Of a stretch of 64,000 nucleotides of DNA, positions 43,763 through 51,912 are shown piece by piece; position 1 is the stretch's first letter; each line of letters opens with the position of its first letter. Location: assembly GCF_019511645.1 (NCBI RefSeq), contig NZ_JAEUAX010000016.1:1-64000 (forward strand), written 5' to 3'. The translations under genes were made by a program, and so were the position numbers. The stretch is from Microbacterium ureisolvens (lineage in GTDB: Bacteria > Actinomycetota > Actinomycetes > Actinomycetales > Microbacteriaceae). The notes below the pieces were generated by a model. The model saw only the letters and a program-made list of their open reading frames with translations, was not told the DNA's origin and ran no database searches.

Positions 43763-43831
43763 GTTCGGGGCGCACGACGTGCGTTCGGGGCGCGCGAGGT
43801 GCGCCCCGAACGATCCCGGTGCGCCCCGAGC
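43763..43831. repeat. Quadruple 11-mer element, copy 1
   Basis: GTTCGGGGCGC starts at 43763 and 43783, and its inverted form GCGCCCCGAAC (the last with one change) starts at 43801 and 43821, giving 20-18-20 bp spacing. It lies between the hydrolase promoter and the mtlD stop codon, ending 18 bp before the latter. Confidence 0.9.
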
Positions 43832-43849
43832 GCGGCATGCCCGGGGCGT

Positions 43850-45004
43850 TCAGACCCCGAGCTCCGCCTGCCGGGCGGCGACGACGGCCTCCACCTTCGG
43901 GAAGAGCGGATGCTGCGGCTCGAGGCCCGTGACCGACGCGGTGAAGGACGCAGCATCCTGTTCCCGGAGCATCCGCTGCAGGTCCACCGACTGGGCATCC
44001 TCGGTGTCGTCGAAGGCGAGCGCCGCACCCATCGCGGCGACCAGCGCGTCGACCTCGAGCCCCCGCTCGGCGGCCTCGGCCGCGGGTCCCACGAACCGCT
44101 CGTGCCGCGAGAGCTTGCGCAGTGGCTGACGGCCCACGCGCCACACCGTGTCGGGCAGAGCCTTGTTGCGGAAGCGACCCAGGATCGTCGCGCGGTAGTC
44201 CGCCAGCGACGCGGCGTCGAGTCCGTGCTTGGCCTCCAGCAGCGCCGACGTCTCTTCGAGGGCAGCCTCGACCCGCGACGCGATGCTCGGGTCGGCGAGC
44301 GCTCCGGCGATCGCCTCGACGCCGGCCTGAGCGCCGAAGTACGCCGTCGCCGCGTGCCCCGTGTTGACCGTGAAGAGCTTGCGCTCGATGTAGGGCGCGA
44401 GGTCGTCGACGAAGTGCGCGCCCGGGATGCTCGGTGGGTCGTCGCCGAACGGCGGCCGCTCGATCGCCCACTCGAAGAAGGGCTCGACCGTGACGTCGAC
44501 GCCCGCGCCCTCCGGCTGGGCCGGCACGATGCGGTCGACGGCGGTGTTGGCGAACACCGCGCGCGACGAGATCGCGTCCCACGCGTCGCCCGCGAGCGCC
44601 CTGATCTCGTCGCGGAGCAGGTCGGTGGCGTTGATCGCGTTCTCGCACGCCATGATCTGAAGCGGCGGGCTCGACGGGTCGCGCAGCGCCAGTCCTGCGA
44701 CGATGTGCGGTGCGACGAACTTCAGGATGGTCGGCCCCACTGCCGTCGTGACGACGTTCGCCACAGCGATCTCGTCGATCACCTTGTCGGGGTGCTCGGC
44801 GCTGTTGATGGCCTTGAAGCCCGTCACCACCGTGTCGCGACCGCCCTCGCCCACCTCGTGCACCGTGTACCGGGACACGCGGTTGATCGCGTCGACGAGC
44901 GGTGCGGCGACGTCCGAGAAGACGAGCTCGTACCCGCCCTCGTGCAGGAGCAGCCCGACGAACCCTCGCCCGATGTTGCCGGCCCCGAAGTGGACGGCCT
45001 TCAT
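43850..45004 (-). CDS. mtlD: Mannitol-1-phosphate 5-dehydrogenase
   Basis: This 384-residue NAD-dependent enzyme oxidises mannitol 1-phosphate to fructose 6-phosphate. It has HFGAGNIGRGFVG at the N-terminus, the C-terminal polyol-dehydrogenase domain with KLFTVNTGHAATAYFG (~205) and the KLSRHERFVGPA segment. The ATG at 45004 overlaps the mtlF stop by one base. It is the last gene of the mtl operon. Confidence 0.95.
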   Translation of the reverse strand: MKAVHFGAGNIGRGFVGLLLHEGGYELVFSDVAAPLVDAINRVSRYTVHEVGEGGRDTVVTGFKAINSAEHPDKVIDEIAVANVVTTAVGPTILKFVAPHIVAGLALRDPSSPPLQIMACENAINATDLLRDEIRALAGDAWDAISSRAVFANTAVDRIVPAQPEGAGVDVTVEPFFEWAIERPPFGDDPPSIPGAHFVDDLAPYIERKLFTVNTGHAATAYFGAQAGVEAIAGALADPSIASRVEAALEETSALLEAKHGLDAASLADYRATILGRFRNKALPDTVWRVGRQPLRKLSRHERFVGPAAEAAERGLEVDALVAAMGAALAFDDTEDAQSVDLQRMLREQDAASFTASVTGLEPQHPLFPKVEAVVAARQAELGV

Positions 45005-45441
45005 CACACGCCCGCCGCCGACACCAGGCCGAACAGCTCCTCCGGCGTCTGCGCGGTCTTGAGACGTTCGACCTCGTCCTCGTCCGAGAACAGGATCGCG
45101 ATCTGCGACAGGATCTCGAGGTGCTCGTCGCCCTTGCCCGCGATGCCGACCACGAACGTCACGGGGTTGCCGTCCCAATCCACACCGCCGTCGTAGCGCA
45201 CGACCGAGAGCGCGGAGTCGAGGATCTCTCCCTTGGTCTCGTTGGTGCCGTGAGGGATCGCGAGCTCGTTGCCCATGTAGGTCGACACGGTCTGCTCGCG
45301 CTGGAGCATCGCGTCGTAGTAGGCACCCGTGACGGCGCCCGCCGACTGCAGGATGTCCGCCGCCTCCCGCATCGCCTCGTCGCGCGTCGCGCCGCCGGAG
45401 TGGATGCGCACCTGGCCGATGCTCAGAACCTCGCGTGCCAT
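45004..45441 (-). CDS. mtlF: Mannitol PTS enzyme IIA
   Basis: This 145-residue phosphocarrier takes phosphate from HPr and passes it to the IIB domain of MtlA. The phosphorylated His lies in ELAIPHGTNE (~residue 65), and the C-terminal EEVERLKTAQTPEEL-like tail is typical of the fructose/mannitol IIA class. AAGGCGAG precedes the ATG. It is coupled to mtlD by TGATG. Confidence 0.95.
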   Translation of the reverse strand: MAREVLSIGQVRIHSGGATRDEAMREAADILQSAGAVTGAYYDAMLQREQTVSTYMGNELAIPHGTNETKGEILDSALSVVRYDGGVDWDGNPVTFVVGIAGKGDEHLEILSQIAILFSDEDEVERLKTAQTPEELFGLVSAAGV

Positions 45442-45557
45442 GTTCTCGCCTTTCTCGTCGTCCGTCTGAAGTCGTTCGTCTGAAGATGTCGTCGGTGGAG
45501 ATACGGATGCCGCGACCCGCCGCCCGTTCCGGGCAGCAGGGCGCGGCCGTGCCGAGA

Positions 45558-45597
45558 GCGGTGGGACCGAGGGCTCGCGCCCGCCCGGCCCCACCGC
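45558..45597 (-). terminator. Hairpin after mtlA, before mtlF
   Basis: Eight-bp arms (45558-45565 and 45590-45597, GCGGTGGG/CCCACCGC) enclose an inner 4-bp stem (GGGC/GCCC at 45571-45582). It starts 9 nt past the mtlA stop and is not followed by a U-tract. It probably lowers mtlF-mtlD expression relative to mtlA rather than stopping it. Confidence 0.55.
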
Positions 45598-45605
45598 GGT
45601 CTCAG

Positions 45606-47165
45606 CTACGCGCTTCCATCCTCGTGCTGGGCGCGGACGAGGTCCACGACCTCGTCGTAGCGCGGAGAGTTCATGAAGTTGTCGACCGACACGTGGACCG
45701 AGCCCGGCGTCTTCTGCCGTGCGCGGTCGGTGAGCTGGTTCTGCGTGATCACCAGGTCGGCCGAGGCGTCCAGGGCCGCGATCGCCTTGTTGGTGACAGT
45801 GACGTCCTCGATGCCCGCCTTCTTGATCTTGTTGCGCAGCACGCTCGCGCCCATCGCCGACGAACCCATGCCCGCGTCGCACGCGAACACGATGTTCTTG
45901 ATCTCGCGCTCGGTCATCGTGGCCGGCTCGATGCCGCCGTCCGCGCTCGTGGCGGCGCCGCTGCGCAGGCCGTCCAGAGCCGCCGACGACTTGCCCTTGG
46001 CCGCCGCGGTCTGCGTGATCGCCGCGCCGAAGGCGTCGTCGGTCGCCGCCATGGCCTCGAGGTCGCGCTTGCGCGAGGCGCGGAGGATGACCCACGAGAT
46101 CACGAACGTCACGGTGGCGGCCAGCACCACCGAGAGCAGGACCGCGACATAGGAGTTGTTCGCGACTTGCGCGATCACCGCGAAGATGCTGCCCGGTGCG
46201 GCCGGCGCTCGCAGAGCGCCGCCCAGGAGCATGTTCGTCGTGACGCCGGTCATGCCGCCCGCGATCAGCGCGAGGATCAGCATGGGCTTCATCAGCGCGT
46301 ACGGGAAGTACACCTCGTGGATGCCGCCGAAGAACTGGATCACCGCGGCGCCCGGGGCGGAGGCGCGCGCGGCGCCGATGCCGAAGAACGTGAACGCCAG
46401 CAGCAGACCCACGCCGGGGCCGGGGTTGGCCTCGAGCAGGAACAGGATAGACGACCCGGTCTCGGCGGACTGCTGGATGCCGAGCGGAGTCAGCACGCCG
46501 TGGTTGATGGCGTTGTTCAGGAAGAACACCTTCGCCGGCTCGATGATGATGCTCGTGAGCGGCAGCAGGTTCATCGAGACGAGCCAGTCGACCGCGGTGC
46601 TCAGCGCCTGCATGATGCCGTTGACCAGCCACGCGATGGGGTAGAAGCCGATGATCGCCAGCACGAAGCCCCAGATGCCGGCCGAGAACATGTTCACGAG
46701 CATCTCGAAGCCGGCGCGGATCTTGCCCTCCCAGAGGTTGTCGAGCCACCTCATCGAATAGGCGCAGATCGGCGCCATGATCATCGCGCCGATGAACATG
46801 TGCACCTGGCCGAGCTGGTTGTCGGCCGGCAGGCCGGCGTTGATCTGGGCGATCAGATAGTCCGACCCGGCGATCGCGCCGAACGTGCCGATCGAGGCCA
46901 CCACACCGCCGCGCACGCCGTAGATGATGTTTCCGCCGGTGTAGGCGATCAGGATCGGCAGGAGGTAGTGGATGAAGGGCCCCACCAGCGTCGCGAGCGC
47001 CGGGACCGGGGTCCAGCCGACCGCGATGAAGAACGCGGTGAAGATGCCCCACGCGATCAGCGCGGGGATGTTCGGCATGATCATGCCGGACAGGAACGTG
47101 CCGAAGCGCTGGACTCCGACCCGCGCCCTGCTGGTGCCCGATGCGGGCACAGACGCCGTTGTCAT
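45606..47165 (-). CDS. mtlA: Mannitol PTS enzyme IICB
   Basis: This 519-residue membrane protein transports and phosphorylates mannitol. The IIC membrane domain covers ~residues 20-350, with NNAINHGVLTPLG (~225) and the GGIHEVYFPY motif (~285). A linker leads to a IIB domain with the phosphorylated Cys in FACDAGMGSSAMG (~428). The IIA function is separate (mtlF). GGGAG lies upstream of the ATG. Confidence 0.96.
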   Translation of the reverse strand: MTTASVPASGTSRARVGVQRFGTFLSGMIMPNIPALIAWGIFTAFFIAVGWTPVPALATLVGPFIHYLLPILIAYTGGNIIYGVRGGVVASIGTFGAIAGSDYLIAQINAGLPADNQLGQVHMFIGAMIMAPICAYSMRWLDNLWEGKIRAGFEMLVNMFSAGIWGFVLAIIGFYPIAWLVNGIMQALSTAVDWLVSMNLLPLTSIIIEPAKVFFLNNAINHGVLTPLGIQQSAETGSSILFLLEANPGPGVGLLLAFTFFGIGAARASAPGAAVIQFFGGIHEVYFPYALMKPMLILALIAGGMTGVTTNMLLGGALRAPAAPGSIFAVIAQVANNSYVAVLLSVVLAATVTFVISWVILRASRKRDLEAMAATDDAFGAAITQTAAAKGKSSAALDGLRSGAATSADGGIEPATMTEREIKNIVFACDAGMGSSAMGASVLRNKIKKAGIEDVTVTNKAIAALDASADLVITQNQLTDRARQKTPGSVHVSVDNFMNSPRYDEVVDLVRAQHEDGSA

Positions 47166-47210
47166 TTTGCTGTCTCCCTTGTGTGTGGGTGTCCGGGCCG
47201 CATCGGCGGC

Positions 47211-48884
47211 CTAGCGGGTGGCCGCTTGCTGGGCTGCGGACCGGGCGGATGCCGCGTCGTTCGCGGCGAGGGCTGCGGAGGCGATGTCGCGCGCCTCGGC
47301 GATGGTGTGTTGGAGAAGGGCGGCACGCACGTCGGCGAGGGCCGTGGGTGCCATGGACAGGCTCGTGGCGCCCAGGCCGACGAGCACGACGGCGAGCAGG
47401 GGATCTGCCGCCGCCTCTCCGCAGATGCCCACCGGCTTGCCGTTCGCGGCGCCGGCGTCGCCGACCTCGCGGATCAGGCGCAGCACCGCAGGGTGCCACG
47501 GGTCCTGGAACGACGCGACCGACCCGAGGAGGCGGTCTGCGGCGAGCGTGTACTGCGTGAGGTCGTTGGTGCCGATGGACGCGAAGTCCGCGTCCACCAG
47601 GATGCGGTCGGCCAGCAGCGCCGAGGACGGCACCTCCACCATGACTCCGGCGGTCTTGATGCCGTAGTCGCGTGCGAGGCCCGTGAAGTAGTGGGTCTCC
47701 TCGACGGTGGCGATCATGGGCGCCATGACCCACAGATCGGCCTCGGTGGCGGCATCCGCTTCGGCAAGAGCGGTGAGCTGCTCGCGCAGGATGTCCTCGC
47801 TGGCGCGGAGGGCACGGATGCCGCGGAGCCCGAGTGCGGGGTTCTCCTCGTGCGCGTCGTTCAGGAACGCGAGCGGCTTGTCGGCGCCGGCATCCAGCAC
47901 GCGAACGACGACCTTCTTGCCCGGGAACGCGGCGAGGAGCTTCGTGTACGCCTCGCGCTGCTGCTCGACGGTGGGAGCCTGGTTGGAGCTGAGGAACAGG
48001 AACTCGGTGCGGAACAGACCCACGCCCTCGGCGCCCAGCGCGACCGCGTCCGTCGCGCCCTCCGGGTTGCCGAGATTCGCCAGCAACGGCACCTTGGTCC
48101 CGTCCGCGAGGGCTCCATCGGTGAGGGGAGCGGATGCTGCGGCCGCACGCGCGTCGGCGCGATTCTGCGCCCGCTCGAGCTCCGCGGCGGTCGGCTCGGT
48201 GGTCACGACGCCGGCTGCGGCATCCACGATCACCATCTCGCCCTCGCGCAGGCCGGTCGCCGAGGTCGCGCCGACGATCGCGACGATCGACTTCTCGCGC
48301 GCGAGGATCGCGGTGTGCGAGGTGGGGCCGCCCTCGGTCGTGACGAGCGCGAGAACCTTGTCGAGGTCGAGCAGCGCCGTGTCGGCCGGGGCGAGATCCT
48401 TCGCGACGAGCACGAAGGGATGCCCAGGGTCGGGCACCCCGGGAGCCGGCACGCCGCGGAGGCGCGCGATGACCCGCTGCGCGACGTCGTCGAGGTCGGC
48501 CGCGCGCTCGCCGAGGTAGCCTCCCATCGCGGTGAGCTGATCGCGGAACGATGCGAACGCGTCGAACACCGCGAACTCGCCCGTCTTGCCCTGCGCCAGC
48601 CGGGCGGCGATCTCGTCGGCGAGCGTCGGGTCCTCGGCCATCATGGCCTGCGCCTCGAGCACCTCCTGCGCCGCTCCGCCGGCCTGCAACCCGCGGGCCT
48701 CGAGTTCGCGCGCGACCGCGGCGACAGCATCCGTCACCCGCGCCTGCTCCTCGTCGGCGCCCAGCGTGCTCGGTGCGTCGGACGGCGCCGGCGCGGGCTC
48801 TGCCATGCGTGCGACGGGTCCCTGGGCGACGCCCAGTCCGATCCCCACACCCCTCAGCTCTCGCGAGACGATCTGCTCGGTCAT
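47211..48884 (-). CDS. ptsI: PTS enzyme I (phosphoenolpyruvate-protein phosphotransferase)
   Basis: This 557-residue general PTS enzyme autophosphorylates from phosphoenolpyruvate and phosphorylates HPr. The active His is in GGPTSHTAI (~residue 188), the PEP-binding GVGLFRTEFL is at ~285 and the catalytic Cys in GICGEAAAD at ~490. The N-terminal HPr-binding domain carries an Ala/Pro-rich loop. Its location between mtlA and ptsH suggests that this mannitol locus supplies the cell's general PTS proteins. ptsH lies 3 nt upstream. Confidence 0.95.
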   Translation of the reverse strand: MTEQIVSRELRGVGIGLGVAQGPVARMAEPAPAPSDAPSTLGADEEQARVTDAVAAVARELEARGLQAGGAAQEVLEAQAMMAEDPTLADEIAARLAQGKTGEFAVFDAFASFRDQLTAMGGYLGERAADLDDVAQRVIARLRGVPAPGVPDPGHPFVLVAKDLAPADTALLDLDKVLALVTTEGGPTSHTAILAREKSIVAIVGATSATGLREGEMVIVDAAAGVVTTEPTAAELERAQNRADARAAAASAPLTDGALADGTKVPLLANLGNPEGATDAVALGAEGVGLFRTEFLFLSSNQAPTVEQQREAYTKLLAAFPGKKVVVRVLDAGADKPLAFLNDAHEENPALGLRGIRALRASEDILREQLTALAEADAATEADLWVMAPMIATVEETHYFTGLARDYGIKTAGVMVEVPSSALLADRILVDADFASIGTNDLTQYTLAADRLLGSVASFQDPWHPAVLRLIREVGDAGAANGKPVGICGEAAADPLLAVVLVGLGATSLSMAPTALADVRAALLQHTIAEARDIASAALAANDAASARSAAQQAATR

Positions 48885-48887
48885 GGT

Positions 48888-49166
48888 TCAGGCCTCCGCG
48901 TCGTGGTCGGTGGTGAGCAGTTCCGCGAGCGTGTCCAGCGTCGACTCGGCGCCGTCGCCGTCGGCGGTGAGGGTCACGTAGTCTCCCTGCTCGATGCCGA
49001 GCGCGATCACGCCGAGGATGCTCGCCGCGTTGACGGGGCTCCCCGCATCCTTCGCGATGGTGATCGGGATGCCGGCATCCTTGGCCGCCTGCGCGAACAG
49101 CTTCGCGGGACGCGCGTGCAGACCGTGCGCCGATCCGATGCGGACGGTGCGGGAGATGGGTGGCAT
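48888..49166 (-). CDS. ptsH: Phosphocarrier protein HPr
   Basis: This 92-residue protein has the phosphorylated His17 in AHGLHARPA and a Ser in the NAASILGV regulatory site, the position of HPr-kinase phosphorylation in Firmicutes; HPr kinase is normally absent from actinobacteria. GAGG precedes the ATG. It sits between the EIIB-like gene and ptsI. Confidence 0.95.
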   Translation of the reverse strand: MPPISRTVRIGSAHGLHARPAKLFAQAAKDAGIPITIAKDAGSPVNAASILGVIALGIEQGDYVTLTADGDGAESTLDTLAELLTTDHDAEA

Positions 49167-49208
49167 GTCGTGACCTCTCTGTCTGGTCGTGATTCGTCGT
49201 GGTGAAGT

Positions 49209-49562
49209 TCAGGGGGTGGGAGGCGGCGCCGCATCCGCGGCCGGGAGCGGCCCCCCGGGGCTCCCGATCGCGGCGCGGACCAGGGCGAGTGTCCGCGTGC
49301 CGTCCCGGTCTCCGAAGATGTCGGGGGGCAGCAGCACCACCGTCGTGCCTCGCGCGGCGGCGTCCCGCTCAATGCGCTCGAGCGCATGGAGCAGGTGCGG
49401 ACCGACGAGGACGACGTCCGCGGCATCGAGATCGATCGGAAGCGACTGCTCGGTGCCCGCGAAGGCGGAATAGTCGAGTCCCTCGGCGTGGGCCGCATGA
49501 CGCACGCGCTGAGCGACGAAGGTGCTCGAGGCACCCGCTCCGCAGACCACCAGGATCCTCAT
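49209..49562 (-). CDS. PTS EIIB-like protein (lactose/cellobiose type)
   Basis: This 117-residue protein begins MRILVVCGAGASSTFVA, with the phosphorylatable Cys8 in the P-loop-like C-G-A-G-x-S-S motif of EIIB lactose/cellobiose proteins. No matching IIC or IIA gene is in the window. The C-terminus ends in an Ala/Pro tail. It is the first gene of the minus-strand mtl/pts operon, divergent from mtlR, and could serve as a signalling phosphocarrier to the regulator rather than a transporter part (inference). The ATG at 49562 is supported by GAGGCGG upstream. Confidence 0.75.
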   Translation of the reverse strand: MRILVVCGAGASSTFVAQRVRHAAHAEGLDYSAFAGTEQSLPIDLDAADVVLVGPHLLHALERIERDAAARGTTVVLLPPDIFGDRDGTRTLALVRAAIGSPGGPLPAADAAPPPTP

Positions 49563-49693
49563 CGACCCGCCTCCTCGTCTGCCCATTCTTGTGAGAACGC
49601 TGGGAGGGGACAACCACTCCTCCTTCCGCAGGGGCGGAAACGCGGAGAGCGGCCGACGGCCTCGGGCACCGGCGCGCGTGGTTGACTGGGCGT

Positions 49694-51628
49694 GTGACCC
49701 GAGCCCGGCAAGATCGTGTGCTCGGACTGCTCCTGCGCGACGGCGACTGGGTCACGGCATCCGCTCTCGCCGACGCGCTGGGGGTGACTCCGCGCAGCAT
49801 CCGGTCGTACGTCACCGCCGCCAACGCGCGCGTGGCGCCGGGCGTGGCGGTCGAGTCCGGACCACAGGGCTACCGTGCCGGATCCGACGCCGCTGCGGCG
49901 CTGCGGGCGGGCGGTGACACCGGCACACCGCGGGACCGGCTGCACACCCTCGTGCGGACGCTCCTCGACGCCCCCGACGGCATCGACGTGTTCGAGACCG
50001 CCGACGCCCTGCACGTGTCGCCCGCGACCCTCGACGCCGACCTCGCCCGCGTCCGCGGGCTGCTCGGCGGCACCGAGCTGACCCTGGAACGCTCCGCGTC
50101 CCGCGCGCGGCTGCGCGGCACCGAGGGCGCCCAGCGACGCCTGCTCTCGAGGCTCGCGCACGACGAGATGGACGCGGGGTCGTTCGACCTTGCAGCGCTG
50201 CGCCGCACGCTCGGCGAAGGGTCGGTCGGCGCGCAGGCGTTCGGCCCGTTCAAGACCGAGCTCGTGGCGCGCCTCGGTGACCTGGGGTGGTTCGTCAACG
50301 AGTTCGGCATCGCGGATGTCGTGATGCACATCGCGATCGCGGCCGACCGCACCTCGCGCGACCGCCCGCTCGACGCCGTGGGCGGCGCCGTGCGGGAGCG
50401 ACCGACGCAGAACCAGGTCGCCGGGATCATCGCGGAGCTCTCCGAGCGCCACCTCGGCGTGAGCCTCGGCAGCGCGGACCTGCAGCACCTCGCGACGCTG
50501 GTGCTGACGCGCGTGGTCGCACCCGACGGGCACGAGGACGCAGCATCCGCCACTGCGCCGTCGTCCCTCGATCCCGAGGTCGAGGCCGTCGTGCGCGAAG
50601 TCGTCACGGCGGCGGCCGACGAGTTCCTCGTCGACATCGCGCACGACGACTTCGTCGCGAGGCTCGCGCTGCACGTCCAGAACCTGCTGCACCGCGCACG
50701 CGAGCAGGCGTGGTCCCGCAACCCCCTCACGCGGTCGCTGAAGTCGACGTACCCGATGATCTTCGAGGTCGCGGTGTTCATCGCGAGCCGGCTGCAGCAG
50801 CGGCTCGGCATTCCGCTGCCCGACGATGAGATCGCGTACATCGCCATGCACGTCGGGGGTCGGCTCGAGCGCAGCCGCCGCGCCGACCAGCTGCTCACCG
50901 CGACCATCGTGTGCCCGGGCTACTACGACCTGCACGAGCTGCTGCGCTCGAGCGTCGACCGTTCTCTCGGGCAGCTGGTCGAGGTGGTCGGCGTCGAGAC
51001 GCGCGTCGATCCCGACTGGGCGTCGATCGACACCGACCTCGTGCTGACGACGATCGACCCGCCGACGACGACCGACCGGATCGTGCGGATCCAGCCCTTC
51101 CTCACCGACGCCGACGTCGAGCGCGTGCAGTCCGCCGCCGGCCGCATCCGGCGCTCGCGCCGCCTCGCCCGGCTGCGCGCGGAGCTCGAGCGCTACTTCG
51201 AGCCGTCCGCATTCGTGCGCGGCCTCGCCGAGGGCGAGGGCGAGGAGGGCGTGATCCGCGGCCTCGGCGCGCTGCTGGAGGCGCGCGGCGTCATCGACGC
51301 CGAGTACATCGAGCGCACCATCGAGCGCGAGCGCCTGTCGTCGACCGCGTTCACCGACGCGCTGGCTGTGCCGCACGCCCTCGAGATGACGGCATCCCGC
51401 ACCGCCATCGCGATCGGCATCGCCGACCCGTCGATCCCGTGGGGCGACGGCCGCGTGCAGGTCGTGGCGCTGGTGGCGTTCTCCGAGACCGACCGTGAGG
51501 CGTTCCAGACCGTGTTCGAGCAGTTCGTCGAGGTGTTCAGCGAGCGTGACAGCGTGCAGCGCATCGTGCGCCGCGGCACCGACTTCAACGCCTTCCTCGA
51601 CGAGCTCGTCGCGGTGATCGACGGCTGA
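49694..51628 (+). CDS. mtlR: PRD-containing PTS transcriptional regulator, MtlR type
   Basis: This 644-residue activator controls mannitol genes according to PTS phosphorylation. It contains N-terminal HTH segments (~10-120), two PRD domains with conserved His in VVMHIAIAAD (~215) and AYIAMHVGG (~382), an EIIB-like domain (~400-490) and a C-terminal EIIA-like domain with ALAVPHALE (~560). I prefer the GTG at 49694, with a TTG four codons earlier as an alternative; neither has a strong ribosome site. It diverges from the pts/mtl operon across a 131-bp region. Confidence 0.88.
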   Translation: MTRARQDRVLGLLLRDGDWVTASALADALGVTPRSIRSYVTAANARVAPGVAVESGPQGYRAGSDAAAALRAGGDTGTPRDRLHTLVRTLLDAPDGIDVFETADALHVSPATLDADLARVRGLLGGTELTLERSASRARLRGTEGAQRRLLSRLAHDEMDAGSFDLAALRRTLGEGSVGAQAFGPFKTELVARLGDLGWFVNEFGIADVVMHIAIAADRTSRDRPLDAVGGAVRERPTQNQVAGIIAELSERHLGVSLGSADLQHLATLVLTRVVAPDGHEDAASATAPSSLDPEVEAVVREVVTAAADEFLVDIAHDDFVARLALHVQNLLHRAREQAWSRNPLTRSLKSTYPMIFEVAVFIASRLQQRLGIPLPDDEIAYIAMHVGGRLERSRRADQLLTATIVCPGYYDLHELLRSSVDRSLGQLVEVVGVETRVDPDWASIDTDLVLTTIDPPTTTDRIVRIQPFLTDADVERVQSAAGRIRRSRRLARLRAELERYFEPSAFVRGLAEGEGEEGVIRGLGALLEARGVIDAEYIERTIERERLSSTAFTDALAVPHALEMTASRTAIAIGIADPSIPWGDGRVQVVALVAFSETDREAFQTVFEQFVEVFSERDSVQRIVRRGTDFNAFLDELVAVIDG

Positions 51629-51684
51629 GCCGCAGCATCCGTCCTCCATCCCCGGCGATGCTTCGCGGTTGGGTTTGCGCGCCG

Positions 51685-51753
51685 GTTTGGGGCGCGCGGG
51701 GAACGTTCGGGGCGCGCGTCGCGCGCCCCGAACACACGCGGTGCGCCCCAATC
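51685..51753. repeat. Quadruple 11-mer element, copy 2
   Basis: GTTTGGGGCGC at 51685, GTTCGGGGCGC at 51705, GCGCCCCGAAC at 51723 and GCGCCCCAATC at 51743 repeat the 20-18-20 bp spacing. It lies in tandem with copy 3, offset by 149 bp, in the gap between mtlR and the second DUF559-like gene. Confidence 0.9.
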
Positions 51754-51833
51754 GGGACGGCGCGGTGGACGGATGCTGCGCGCCGCTGTCTCGCCGCGGG
51801 CAGTGCGGGTCGCTGCGGTTGGTTTGCGCGGGG

Positions 51834-51902
51834 GTTTGGGGCGCGCGGGGGACGTTCGGGGCGCGCGTCGTGCGCCCCGAACGCACGCGCTGCGCCCCAG
51901 AC
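51834..51902. repeat. Quadruple 11-mer element, copy 3
   Basis: The 11-mers start at 51834, 51854, 51872 and 51892 (20-18-20). It ends 10 bp beyond the stop codon of the DUF559-like gene. Sequence similarity to copy 2 extends ~15 bp to the left (TTGGTTTGCGCG), so the two are a local duplication. Confidence 0.9.
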
Positions 51903-51912
51903 GCGGACTGGC

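Noticed and set aside
45435..49205. Very long plus-strand open frame opposite mtlA, ptsI and ptsH (over 1200 codons)
   Set aside because: It is Arg/Ala/His-rich antisense of well-recognised genes. At this GC content, stop codons are rare in the opposite frame of coding DNA.
51629..51912. Repeats beside mtlR as ordinary bidirectional terminators
   Set aside because: They can form hairpins, but two tandem copies with invariant 20-18-20 phasing, and further copies in non-convergent gaps, are not explained by termination alone.
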